From Phycisphaera sp. (lineage in GTDB: Bacteria > Planctomycetota > Phycisphaerae > Phycisphaerales > Zrk34): DNA of 64,000 bases. Each line of letters opens with the position of its first letter. Within the stretch, counting starts at the first letter, position 1. Both the position numbers and the translations under genes were made by a program. The stretch is from NCBI GenBank assembly GCA_016125285.1, contig WGMA01000042.1, positions 124,001 to 188,000 on the forward strand, written 5' to 3'. Shown here piece by piece: positions 1 to 8,920 of the stretch. The notes under the pieces are model-generated. The model searched no databases and was not told the DNA's origin. It saw only the letters and a list, made by a program, of their open reading frames with translations.

Positions 1-33
1 GAGCCGGCTACCACTGGAGCCGGCGGATCATGA
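1..33 (+). CDS. C-terminal tail of an upstream gene (partial)
   Basis: A frame open from the window edge reads EPATTGAGGS and stops at a TGA that overlaps the next ATG in an ATGA arrangement. Such an overlap is typical of translational coupling. The next two genes are an ABC permease and ATPase, so the missing gene could be the substrate-binding protein. That is inference, since only ten residues are visible and they show no recognisable motif. Confidence 0.3.
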   Translation, partial: EPATTGAGGS

Positions 34-1001
34 GCAGTTTGGAGTCCGACGCGTCCGCTCCGGCCGGCGAGCACCGCGTCGCTGCCGACTGGCCGTTCTA
101 CCTCATCTTCGCCGTCATCGGCGGATGCTACGTCGTGCTGATCCTGGCGTTGCTGATCGGCGACATCGCCTACATGGTCCGCGGCGACGTCACCGGGCCC
201 GCGTGGGCGGGTGACATGCCCGCCTGGCTGCGGTGGTTCGTCGACAACCCCATCTTCGCCGCGCTGTCCAAGCCCGAGATCCAATACTCCATCACGCTCA
301 GCCTCGTGTCGTGCACCGTCACCGCGATCATGTCGATCTGGGTCGCCGTGCCCGTCGGGTACCTCATGGCGCGGTGGGACGACGCGATGGTCGCGCAGCA
401 GCTCGACCGCATCGCCCAACCCGTCGAACACCACAGTAAACGCCTCGCCGCGATCATCCGCTGGTGCAGCCCCAAGGCGCTGATCGACGCGATCCTCGAC
501 ATCCCGATCGTGCTGCCGCCGCTGGTCATCGGCCTGAGCCTGCTGATCCTGTTCCAGTTCTTCCCGCGCGGCGTGCGCGAAGAGGTGGTGTACGAGGTGC
601 CCGCCGTCGTGCTGGCGCAGTTCGTCGTCGCGTGCGCGTTCGCCGTGCGCGTCATGCGGGCGACCTACGAGCAGATCGACGCCCGCCGCGAGCAGGTCGC
701 GCTGACGCTCGGGTGCAGCCGCGCCCAGGCGTTCTTCCGCGTCGTCATGCCCGAGTCGATGCGCGGCATCCTCACCGCCGGCACCCTCGCCTGGGCGCGC
801 GCGCTCGGTGAGTTCGGCCCGCTGCTCATCTTCGCCGGCGCCACACGCAACAAGACCGAGGTGCTGTCGACCACCGTCTTCCTCGAACTGAGCATCGGCG
901 ACCTCGAGGCCGCCGTCGCCGTGTCCCTGATCATGGTGCTCGCCGCCGTGGTCGTCCTCGTGATCGCCCGCGTGTGGGGATCGAACAACCTGACCATCTG
1001 A
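30..1001 (+). CDS. ABC transporter permease, molybdate/tungstate/sulfate (ModB-like) type
   Basis: Inner-membrane channel subunit of an importer. Hydrophobic segments lie near residues 23-48, 86-113, 155-178, 188-208 and 294-315. The EAA cytoplasmic loop that docks on the ATPase lies at about 222-245 (VALTLGCSRAQAFFRVVMPE), followed by the ALGEFGPLLIFAG stretch common in ModB and CysT relatives. At 323 residues it is longer than a usual ModB (about 220-280). The extra length is an N-terminal segment and a charged insert around 115-150. The start overlaps the preceding stop (ATGA). The ATPase gene follows after 25 bp. The ThiF/MoeB-like gene downstream favours molybdate or tungstate over sulfate, but no binding protein is visible to settle the substrate. 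Confidence 0.85.
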   Translation: MSSLESDASAPAGEHRVAADWPFYLIFAVIGGCYVVLILALLIGDIAYMVRGDVTGPAWAGDMPAWLRWFVDNPIFAALSKPEIQYSITLSLVSCTVTAIMSIWVAVPVGYLMARWDDAMVAQQLDRIAQPVEHHSKRLAAIIRWCSPKALIDAILDIPIVLPPLVIGLSLLILFQFFPRGVREEVVYEVPAVVLAQFVVACAFAVRVMRATYEQIDARREQVALTLGCSRAQAFFRVVMPESMRGILTAGTLAWARALGEFGPLLIFAGATRNKTEVLSTTVFLELSIGDLEAAVAVSLIMVLAAVVVLVIARVWGSNNLTI

Positions 1002-1026
1002 CCGCCGCCCCGCAGGAAACGTTGCC

Positions 1027-1707
1027 ATGATCCGCGTCGAGAACCTGACCATCCGAGCCGGCGAGTTTCGCCTCCGCGACGTCTCCTTCGAGGCGCCGAC
1101 GGGGTCGTACGCCGTGCTGATGGGCAAGACCGGCAGCGGCAAGACGACGCTGCTCGAGGGCATCTGCGGGCTCAAGCGGATCGAGTCGGGCAGCGTGTTC
1201 CTCGGCGACCGCGACGTGACCTACGCCAAGCCCGCCGAGCGCGGCATCGGGTTCGTCCCGCAGGACGGCGCGCTGTTCCGCACGATGACCGTCTACGACA
1301 ACATCGCCTTCGCGCTGACCGTGCGTGGCTGGTCGGACGGTGAGATCCGCGAACGTGTTGACGAGTTGGCCGAGCTGCTCGGCGTCACGCACCTGCTCGA
1401 TCGTCACATCACCGGCCTCAGCGGCGGCGAGCAGCAGCGCATCTCGCTTGGCCGGGCGCTCGCGGCGCGGCCGAGCATCCTCTGTCTCGACGAGCCGCTC
1501 AGCGCCCTCGACGACGACACGCGCGAGGAGATGTACACGCTGCTCCGCTCCGTGCGCGAGCACAGCCACGTCACCACGCTGCACATCACGCACAACATCG
1601 CCGAGACGCAGAACCTTGCCGACCGGCTGTTCATCATCGCCAACGGCGGCCTCACCGAACGCCCGATCAAGCGGCCCGACTCGACGCCGAGCATCGAAAC
1701 GGTTTGA
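1027..1707 (+). CDS. ABC transporter ATP-binding protein (ModC-like)
   Basis: Cytoplasmic ATPase that powers the adjacent permease. Visible motifs are Walker A GKTGSGKT (33-40), the Q-loop Gln near 79, the signature LSGGEQQR (131-138), Walker B ILCLDEP (151-157) and the H-loop His near 189. The protein has 226 residues, so it is the core nucleotide-binding domain only. It lacks the C-terminal MOP/TOBE regulatory domain of full-length ModC. An AGGAAA ribosome-binding site precedes the ATG. Its TGA overlaps a possible TTG start of the next gene, which points to one transcript for the three genes. Confidence 0.88.
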   Translation: MIRVENLTIRAGEFRLRDVSFEAPTGSYAVLMGKTGSGKTTLLEGICGLKRIESGSVFLGDRDVTYAKPAERGIGFVPQDGALFRTMTVYDNIAFALTVRGWSDGEIRERVDELAELLGVTHLLDRHITGLSGGEQQRISLGRALAARPSILCLDEPLSALDDDTREEMYTLLRSVREHSHVTTLHITHNIAETQNLADRLFIIANGGLTERPIKRPDSTPSIETV

Positions 1708-1715
1708 ATGACGCC

Positions 1716-2483
1716 ATGAATCCCCTGCGCTCCGTCACACCACAGCCGCTGAACGACGAAGAACGCGCCACGTACGAGTGGCAGATCTGGGTCGACGACC
1801 ACCGCGAGGAAGGGCAGGAACGCCTCAAGGGCGCGTCCGTGCTGATCTCGCGTGTCGGCGGGCTCGGCAGCCCGGTCGCTTACGAGCTGGCCGCGGCGGG
1901 CGTCGGGCGGCTCGTGCTGGCGCACGGCGGCAACGTTAAGCACAGCGACCTGAACCGGCAGCTGCTGATGACCCACGACTGGCTGGGCAAGCCGCGTGTC
2001 GAGTCGGCGGCGCGAAGGCTCAAGGAACTCAACCCGCGCCTTGACATCGTCACCGTGCCGCACAACGTCGGTGACGACAACGCCGCGGAACTGGTGAGCA
2101 TGGTGGACGTCGTGGTCGATGCGGCGCCGCTCTTCGACGAGCGTTTCGCGATGAACCGCGAGGCGGTGCGGCAGGGCAAGCCGATGGTCGAGGCTGCGAT
2201 GTATGACCTCGAAGCGCACCTCACGACGATCGTGCCGGGCGTCTCGCCTTGCCTGGCGTGCCTCTATCCCGAGGACCCCGAGCACTGGCGGCGGCAGTTC
2301 CCGGTGTTCGGCGCGGTGTCGGGCACGATCGGGTGCATCGCGGCGATGGAGGTCATCAAGCTGATCAGCGGTTTCGGCGAGCCGCTGACCGGGCGGCTGC
2401 TGAACATCGACCTCCGCCGGATGGACTTCAAGGTGCTGCGGACGATGCGTAATCCGGACTGCCCGGTGTGCAAGGGCGTGTGA
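1716..2483 (+). CDS. ThiF/MoeB/HesA-family protein with altered adenylation-site residues
   Basis: E1-like Rossmann-fold protein of the family that adenylates the C-terminus of sulfur-carrier proteins (MoaD, ThiS). It has 255 residues from ATG 1716; a TTG at 1704 overlapping the previous stop is an alternative start. Family landmarks are VGGLGSPVAYELAAAGVG (47-64), SDLNRQ (77-82), and a zinc site made of CLAC (179-182) and CPVC near the C-terminus. Several usual catalytic positions differ by eye alignment. The first Gly of the nucleotide loop is Arg, the acidic residue before the NRQ motif is replaced (AHGGN), and the MoeB catalytic Asp aligns with Pro in VVDAAPLF. It could be a specialised or non-adenylating relative. 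The neighbours suggest a link to molybdenum or tungsten cofactor chemistry. Confidence 0.75.
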   Translation: MNPLRSVTPQPLNDEERATYEWQIWVDDHREEGQERLKGASVLISRVGGLGSPVAYELAAAGVGRLVLAHGGNVKHSDLNRQLLMTHDWLGKPRVESAARRLKELNPRLDIVTVPHNVGDDNAAELVSMVDVVVDAAPLFDERFAMNREAVRQGKPMVEAAMYDLEAHLTTIVPGVSPCLACLYPEDPEHWRRQFPVFGAVSGTIGCIAAMEVIKLISGFGEPLTGRLLNIDLRRMDFKVLRTMRNPDCPVCKGV

Positions 2484-2820
2484 CCGCGACCGCGACCTGA
2501 TCCTTCCAGTGACGCGCCGACACGCTGCCGGCGCAGCCGATCCCGCACGCGGATTAGCGATTGCGGCAATCTGTGTAACTTTGGTGTCACATCCGCACGA
2601 TCTGTGCCAAGCTATTGCACGCTGGGGCATCGATCCGGGTATTATCAACAGAATGACGCCGAGTCCGTGAACAAATACCCCGGTTCAAGGCGTCTATGAT
2701 CAGTGGACGCTTGGGGTCGTCGCCGGTGCGGGTTCGATCGGCGGGGCAGTCGCTTTGATGCATTCCGGCGTGTGCCGCGAGTCGTCCCCATAAACTCGCA
2801 CGTTTCGAGGAACCGATTAC
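2484..2820 (+). other. Intergenic region, 337 bp
   Basis: No convincing coding frame is seen here; one minus-strand frame is only the antisense of the next gene's 5' part. The region separates the transporter/ThiF unit from the long MoxR-type gene series and probably holds the latter's promoter. A candidate sigma-70-like pair is annotated separately. A GAGGAA Shine-Dalgarno sits at 2807-2812, eight bases before the GTG start at 2821. Confidence 0.6.
2615..2645 (+). promoter_or_regulatory. Possible promoter upstream of the long gene series
   Basis: TTGCAC (2615-2620) and TATTAT (2640-2645) resemble -35 and -10 boxes but with a 19-bp spacer, which is long. It would give a leader of about 170 nt before the GTG at 2821. 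Support is from consensus only. Confidence 0.3.
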
Positions 2821-4866
2821 GTGACCTTTAACGCGATGCGCAGTCCGCTGTTTGCCTGGGCCACGCTGGTGGTGATGGCGGCGATGTCGGTCGGGGTCGC
2901 ATCCGCGGAGATCATGATCGTCGACGATGATGGAGACGGTCAGCCCGACGCGCCGACGTCTTTTACGGTGCCGACGCTCGAAACCACCGAGGTCGATCGG
3001 ATCAACGACTTCAAGCGATACTGCGACAAGGGCGCGTGGGAGAAGGCGTTCCGGCAGCTCGACGAGATCCAGACGTCGAAGCACGACGGGATGATCCGCG
3101 ACGAAGAGGGGTTCTACGTGCCGGTCGAGCAGTACCTGCGCGGCCTGCTGACGTCGCTGAACGCCGAGGGCAGGCGGGCGTACGAGGTGTTCTACGGCGC
3201 CAAGGCCGAGGCGTTGTGGGACAGCGTCAGCGGCGACAAGGTCGTCGACAGCGAGACCGAGCGCAAGACGCTCCAGCAGCTCTACGACAGCTTCTTTATC
3301 ACGCCGTTCGGCATGCGTGCGGCGGATCGGCTCGGCGACCTGGCGTTCGAGCGCGGCGAGTTCTCCGCGGCGGCGGGCTACTGGCAGTCCGTCCGCGAAC
3401 ATCACACCGCGCTCGACACGTCGCCGCTGCGGCTCGACACGAAGCGTGCGATCGCCCTGGCGCGCGGCGGACGGTGGAGCGCGTTCGACGACCTCGTGCA
3501 GCGGATGCGGTCACGCTACGGATCGGAAAAGGTGAAGCTGGGCGGGCGCGACGTCGCGGCGATCGATTACCTCGCGACGATCGGCAAGTCGCGCTCCGCC
3601 GAGAACGCGCACGAGGACGGCGATGCGCCGGACGGCCCGGCACGCCTCGGCCTGCCCAAGAGCGACGAGCCGCTGTGGCAGTTCACGTTCATGGACGACG
3701 ACTCGCAGCAGCAGTACCAGCAGATGGTGCAGCGGATGTGGGGCCGGCAGGTGGGCGGCAACATGCAGGGGCCGGCGTCTGCGTTCGACGGCAAGCGTGT
3801 CTATCTGAACTGGTTCGGCGTGGGGATGGCGCTGGACGCCCGCACGGGCAAGCTGCTGTGGCGGACGGACAAGGCCGATGACGTGCTCAAGAAGATGCGC
3901 AACATGTACTACTACATCGACCCGGACCGCTACGGCGCGTCGGTGGTCGGCGACAGTGTGTACATGATCGCGGTGAACCCCAAGCGCGTGTCGAACAACG
4001 AGCCGTACCGCCTGTACAGCTACGCCGCGGAAACCGGCAAGCTGAACTGGTCGAGCGAGGCGACGATGAAGCAGTGGAGCTTCGCCAGCGACCCGCTGGT
4101 GGTGGACGACGAGATCCTCATCGTCGCGCACGAGCAGAGCAAGGTGGACCAGCACCTGCTGCGGGTCGAGGCGGCGACGGGAAAGTTCAAGTCGGAGGTG
4201 CTGCTGGGCACGCCGGCCGTCGCGGGCCAGAACTACTACCGCAAGAACATCCCCCGATCGACGTTGATGCTGTACCGCGGGCGCGTGATCGTGCTGACCA
4301 ACAGCGGCGCGGTCCTCGTCGTCGATCGCGAGTCGGGCGACCTGACCTGGGCGTTCGCCTACGGGATGAACCGCCAGCAGACGAACAACTACGCGTATCG
4401 CGAGGCGGACATCCTCGGTCGCGGCGTGCTCGACAACGGCGTGCTCTACTTCAAGGAGACCGACGCGAAGGAGATGTTCGCGTTGGATATCGACGCGCGC
4501 CAGCTGCTCTGGCGGCGGCGGATCTCGCCCGAGTACACGGTCGCGGGCATGGACGGCAAGTACATCTACACGATCGGGTCGGACGTCGGCGCGATCAACC
4601 GCGAGGACAAGGCGCTGGTCTGGGCTCCGCCGCTGGTGGTCGGCCAGGGGTGGCGCGGCCCGCTGCAGACCGACAAGTACCTGTACGTGTTCACGCCCCG
4701 CGGCGTGTTCGAGGTCGACAAGACCCACAACGGGATGATCGAGCAGAAATTCCGCGGCGCCGACCGCGAATCGGACGGCGGCAAGCTGATGTTGAGCGGT
4801 GACCGGCTGATCGCGGTGTCCAACGCCTCGGTCACGGCCTACCGCGTGCGTAAAAACCCAGACTGA
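2821..4866 (+). CDS. Secreted PQQ-like beta-propeller protein with helical N-terminal region
   Basis: 681 residues from a GTG start chosen for the well-spaced GAGGAA ribosome-binding site. Residues 1-29 form a signal peptide ending VASA. Residues about 45-270 are helical and repeat-like (for example YCDKGAWEKAFRQLDE). From about 310 onward there are seven or eight propeller blades with the pattern of a hydrophobic strand, then LDARTGKLLW or VDRESGDLTW. This is the BamB/PQQ-like repeat seen in many planctomycete extracytoplasmic proteins. I see no obvious PQQ-binding enzyme motif, so a scaffold or sensing role is more likely than dehydrogenase activity. It heads the series leading to the MoxR genes, with the next gene 47 bp downstream. 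Confidence 0.8.
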   Translation: MTFNAMRSPLFAWATLVVMAAMSVGVASAEIMIVDDDGDGQPDAPTSFTVPTLETTEVDRINDFKRYCDKGAWEKAFRQLDEIQTSKHDGMIRDEEGFYVPVEQYLRGLLTSLNAEGRRAYEVFYGAKAEALWDSVSGDKVVDSETERKTLQQLYDSFFITPFGMRAADRLGDLAFERGEFSAAAGYWQSVREHHTALDTSPLRLDTKRAIALARGGRWSAFDDLVQRMRSRYGSEKVKLGGRDVAAIDYLATIGKSRSAENAHEDGDAPDGPARLGLPKSDEPLWQFTFMDDDSQQQYQQMVQRMWGRQVGGNMQGPASAFDGKRVYLNWFGVGMALDARTGKLLWRTDKADDVLKKMRNMYYYIDPDRYGASVVGDSVYMIAVNPKRVSNNEPYRLYSYAAETGKLNWSSEATMKQWSFASDPLVVDDEILIVAHEQSKVDQHLLRVEAATGKFKSEVLLGTPAVAGQNYYRKNIPRSTLMLYRGRVIVLTNSGAVLVVDRESGDLTWAFAYGMNRQQTNNYAYREADILGRGVLDNGVLYFKETDAKEMFALDIDARQLLWRRRISPEYTVAGMDGKYIYTIGSDVGAINREDKALVWAPPLVVGQGWRGPLQTDKYLYVFTPRGVFEVDKTHNGMIEQKFRGADRESDGGKLMLSGDRLIAVSNASVTAYRVRKNPD

Positions 4867-4913
4867 CCGCGTATTGATATTGGCGCGGTCGCAACGACTG
4901 CAAGGAGCGCCTC

Positions 4914-5771
4914 ATGCGATTGCAACGGATTCCGGGATTCACAACGATCGGGCTGCTGGCGGTGATGCTCGTGGGCGTCGCGCCGCCGGCCGCGCGGGCT
5001 GCGGACCCGGCGTCGGGGATCACCGTGGTCGGACTCGGCCACGCCAGCCAGGCGCCGACGGTCGTGGAGATCCCCGCGATGATCAGTGGCGAGGCCCCGC
5101 TCGCGGCCGACGCGATCGTCAAGTACCGCGGCGCCAAGCAGCAGGCGCTCAAGGCGCTGGGCGAGCTGAAGGTGCCGGGCCTGAAGATCGAGGAACAGGG
5201 CTTCCGAATCGCCCACAGCACCAACGCCCAGCAGATGATGCAGATGATGATGCAGGGCAACGTGCAGCAGAAGATGCAGCAGAAGGTGCTGGTCTACGAA
5301 GAGGTCAACATCGTGCTGGAGAACGCGCCGACGCTCAAGCCGGACGAGTTGATGGACACGCTGGTGAAGGTGGTCGACGCGGCGAAGGACGCGGGGCTGA
5401 TCACGACGGGGCGCGAGCTGAGCATGATCGAGATGCAGATGAGCCGGGGCACGCCCACGAGCCTGGTGTCTTTCAAGATCGCCGATCCGTCCAAGCTTTA
5501 CGAGGCGGCCCAGGAGAAGGCCTACGCCGACGCGCTTCGCAAGGCCGAGCGCCTGGCGAAGCTGGCCGGGCTGAAGCTCGGCCGGGCGGTGTCGATCCAG
5601 GAATCGACGGTGTCGAATAACGACACGAAGGCGACGGGCGCGGTGTCGTGGTACGCGATGATGCTCGCGGCGTCGGACGACGACGAGAAGAAAGACAGCG
5701 GTTCGGACGTGTTCGCGGAGGTGTCTCGCGACGTCCAGCTGACGGTGACCTTCGAAACGAAAGCGGAGTGA
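4914..5771 (+). CDS. SIMPL-domain (DUF541) secreted protein
   Basis: 285 residues. An N-terminal signal peptide (about 1-29, LLAVMLVGVAPPAARA) is followed by a SIMPL/DUF541 domain over nearly the whole protein. It opens with the characteristic ITVVGLGHASQAP strand. Around 200 there is the typical segment YADALRKAERLAKLAGLKLG before the final strands. A Met/Gln-rich stretch (QQMMQMMMQGNVQQKMQQ, about 104-121) interrupts the domain. The family is periplasmic or exported with poorly defined function. AAGGAG lies seven bases before the ATG. Its stop overlaps the next gene's start in a GTGA junction. Confidence 0.82.
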   Translation: MRLQRIPGFTTIGLLAVMLVGVAPPAARAADPASGITVVGLGHASQAPTVVEIPAMISGEAPLAADAIVKYRGAKQQALKALGELKVPGLKIEEQGFRIAHSTNAQQMMQMMMQGNVQQKMQQKVLVYEEVNIVLENAPTLKPDELMDTLVKVVDAAKDAGLITTGRELSMIEMQMSRGTPTSLVSFKIADPSKLYEAAQEKAYADALRKAERLAKLAGLKLGRAVSIQESTVSNNDTKATGAVSWYAMMLAASDDDEKKDSGSDVFAEVSRDVQLTVTFETKAE

Positions 5772-6850
5772 CCAGCGTGCGGATCAGGGGCGGTGGGATC
5801 AGCGGGGCGGTGGTGCTGGCGGTGACGATCGCGGTAGCGATCGGGCCGGTCGCGCCGCGGCGCGCCCACGCCCAGGCGATCCCCGAGCAGTTGCCCAAGC
5901 ACGTAACGAAGGCGACGCTCGATAGCGTGTCCAAGGGGCTCGATTTTCTCGCCAAGGCTCAGGGACGCGACGGCGGCTGGCACGACGACAACGGCGCCGG
6001 CAGCTACCCGCTGACGATGGCGGCCCTGTCCGGCATGGCGTTCCTCGCCAACGGCAACACCCCCACGCGCGGGCCCTACGCCGACAACATCCGCAAGGCC
6101 AGCGAATTCATCATGAAGCACGCGCAGCCCAACGGCCTGATCACCGGGCCCGGGCAGGAGAACAGCCGGCCGATGTACGGCCACGGCTTCTCGCTGATGT
6201 TCCTGTCGTGCGTCTACGGCATGCAGACCGACACGCGTGCTCAGCAACGCATGGCCAAGGTCATCGACAAGGCGATCCAGCTCACCGCGGAGGGGCAGAG
6301 CCCGGCCGGCGGCTGGACGTATACCCCCGGCAGCGGCGACGAGGGGTCGGTGACGGTGACGCAGATCCAGGCGCTGCGTGCGGCGCACAACGCGGGGTTC
6401 GCCGTGCCCAAGGGCGTGATCGAGGGCGCGGTGAAGTACATCGAGGCGTGTCAGAACAGCGACGGCGGGATCAGCTATTCGTACGGCTCGCGCGGCACGT
6501 CACGCCCGGCGATCAGCGCCGCGGCGATCGCGACGCTGTACAACGCCGGCGAGTTCGACTCGCCCATGGCCGACTCGTGCCTCCAGTACGTCTGGAAGCT
6601 TTTCAAGAACAACCAAGGCAACCGCATGGGGCACGACTTTTACGCCAATCTCTACGCGTCGCAGGCGATGTACCTCGCGGGCGACGAATACTGGGACGAG
6701 TACTTCCCTTCGATCCGTGATCGGCTGATCAAGCAGCAGAGCGGTGACGGTTCGTGGGAAGGTGACGGCATCGGCAAGACCTACGGGACCGCGATCGGGC
6801 TGATCATTCTCCAGCTTCCGTATCGCTTCCTCCCGATCTATCAACGCTGA
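5768..6850 (+). CDS. Secreted prenyltransferase/squalene-oxidase-repeat protein
   Basis: 360 residues if the GTG overlapping the previous TGA is used; a second GTG lies at 5777. A signal peptide ends near residue 37 (RRAHAQA). Four alpha-alpha repeats resembling terpene cyclase/prenyltransferase beta-subunit repeats follow, marked by DGGWHDD, GGWTYTPGSGDEGSVTVTQ, DGGISYSYGSRGTSRPA and GDGSWEGD. The DxDD protonation motif of squalene-hopene cyclases is not present and the protein is half their length, so cyclase activity is not supported. Such secreted alpha/alpha-toroid proteins are common next to MoxR genes in planctomycetes. Role unknown. Confidence 0.75.
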   Translation: MTSVRIRGGGISGAVVLAVTIAVAIGPVAPRRAHAQAIPEQLPKHVTKATLDSVSKGLDFLAKAQGRDGGWHDDNGAGSYPLTMAALSGMAFLANGNTPTRGPYADNIRKASEFIMKHAQPNGLITGPGQENSRPMYGHGFSLMFLSCVYGMQTDTRAQQRMAKVIDKAIQLTAEGQSPAGGWTYTPGSGDEGSVTVTQIQALRAAHNAGFAVPKGVIEGAVKYIEACQNSDGGISYSYGSRGTSRPAISAAAIATLYNAGEFDSPMADSCLQYVWKLFKNNQGNRMGHDFYANLYASQAMYLAGDEYWDEYFPSIRDRLIKQQSGDGSWEGDGIGKTYGTAIGLIILQLPYRFLPIYQR

Positions 6851-6864
6851 GAACGGAGACCGCA

Positions 6865-7941
<1,077 letters not shown>

Positions 7942-8920
7942 CGTTCTTGCCCGGATCACGAAGCTCGGCCTGCGGGCCCAGCGCGTGGTCGAAGGCACAA
8001 TCAGCGGCCTGCACAAGAGCCCGATGCACGGGCTGAGCGTGGAGTTCGCGGATTACCGTCAGTACACCGCCGGCGACGACCTCAAGCGTCTGGACTGGCG
8101 TGTCTACGCGCGCACGAATCGTCACTTCATCAAGGAATTCGAGGAAGAGACCAACCTCCGCGCCACGCTCGTGCTCGACGCCAGCGCGTCGATGAAGTAC
8201 GGCCGCGGCGCGATGACGAAGTTCGATTACGCCGCGACGCTCTGCGCGTCGATGGCGCACATGCTCATCAAGCAGGGCGACGCCGTGGGGCTCGCGGTGT
8301 TCGATCAGCAGCAGCGCGAGCTGCTGCGTCCGTCCGGCACCGGCTCGCAGCTCGCCAAGATCGTCCACACCCTTGAGACCACGCAGCCCGACCGCGAGAC
8401 CGACGTCGGCAGCGTGCTCAAGGAACTGGCGCACCGGCTCAACCGCCGCGGCCTGCTGATGATCGTCAGCGACCTGCTGTGCGACCTCGACCTGTTCTAC
8501 CACGGCCTCGGTCGCCTGCAGCATCAGGGGCACGAGATCATCGTGTTCCAGGTGCTCGACCGCGACGAGATCGAGCTGCCGTTCCAGGACACCGTGCTGT
8601 TCAAGGACCTCGAGGGCGACGAGCAACTGTTCGCCGAGCCGTGGGCGTTCCGCAAGGCGTACCAGGAAGCGATGGGCGAGTTCATCGGCGAGGTGCAGCG
8701 CCGCTGCCGGTTCTGCGGGATCGATCACGTGCTGCTGCACAGCGACGACGACCTGTCGCTGGCGTTGAGCCACTACCTGCACCGCCGGCAGCGCATCGCG
8801 GGCATCGGGCGCGGCGGCCGCATGTCGTCGCTCACGGGCGGCGGCGGTGGTGGCGGTGGGGCGGCGACGCCGTCTGTTCCGGCCCGGGCATCCACCGACA
8901 CGGAGGCCGACGCGTAATCG

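Noticed and set aside
5884-6840. Squalene-hopene cyclase assignment for the repeat protein
   Set aside because: It is half the usual length, secreted, and lacks the DxDD catalytic motif; only the repeat fold is supported.
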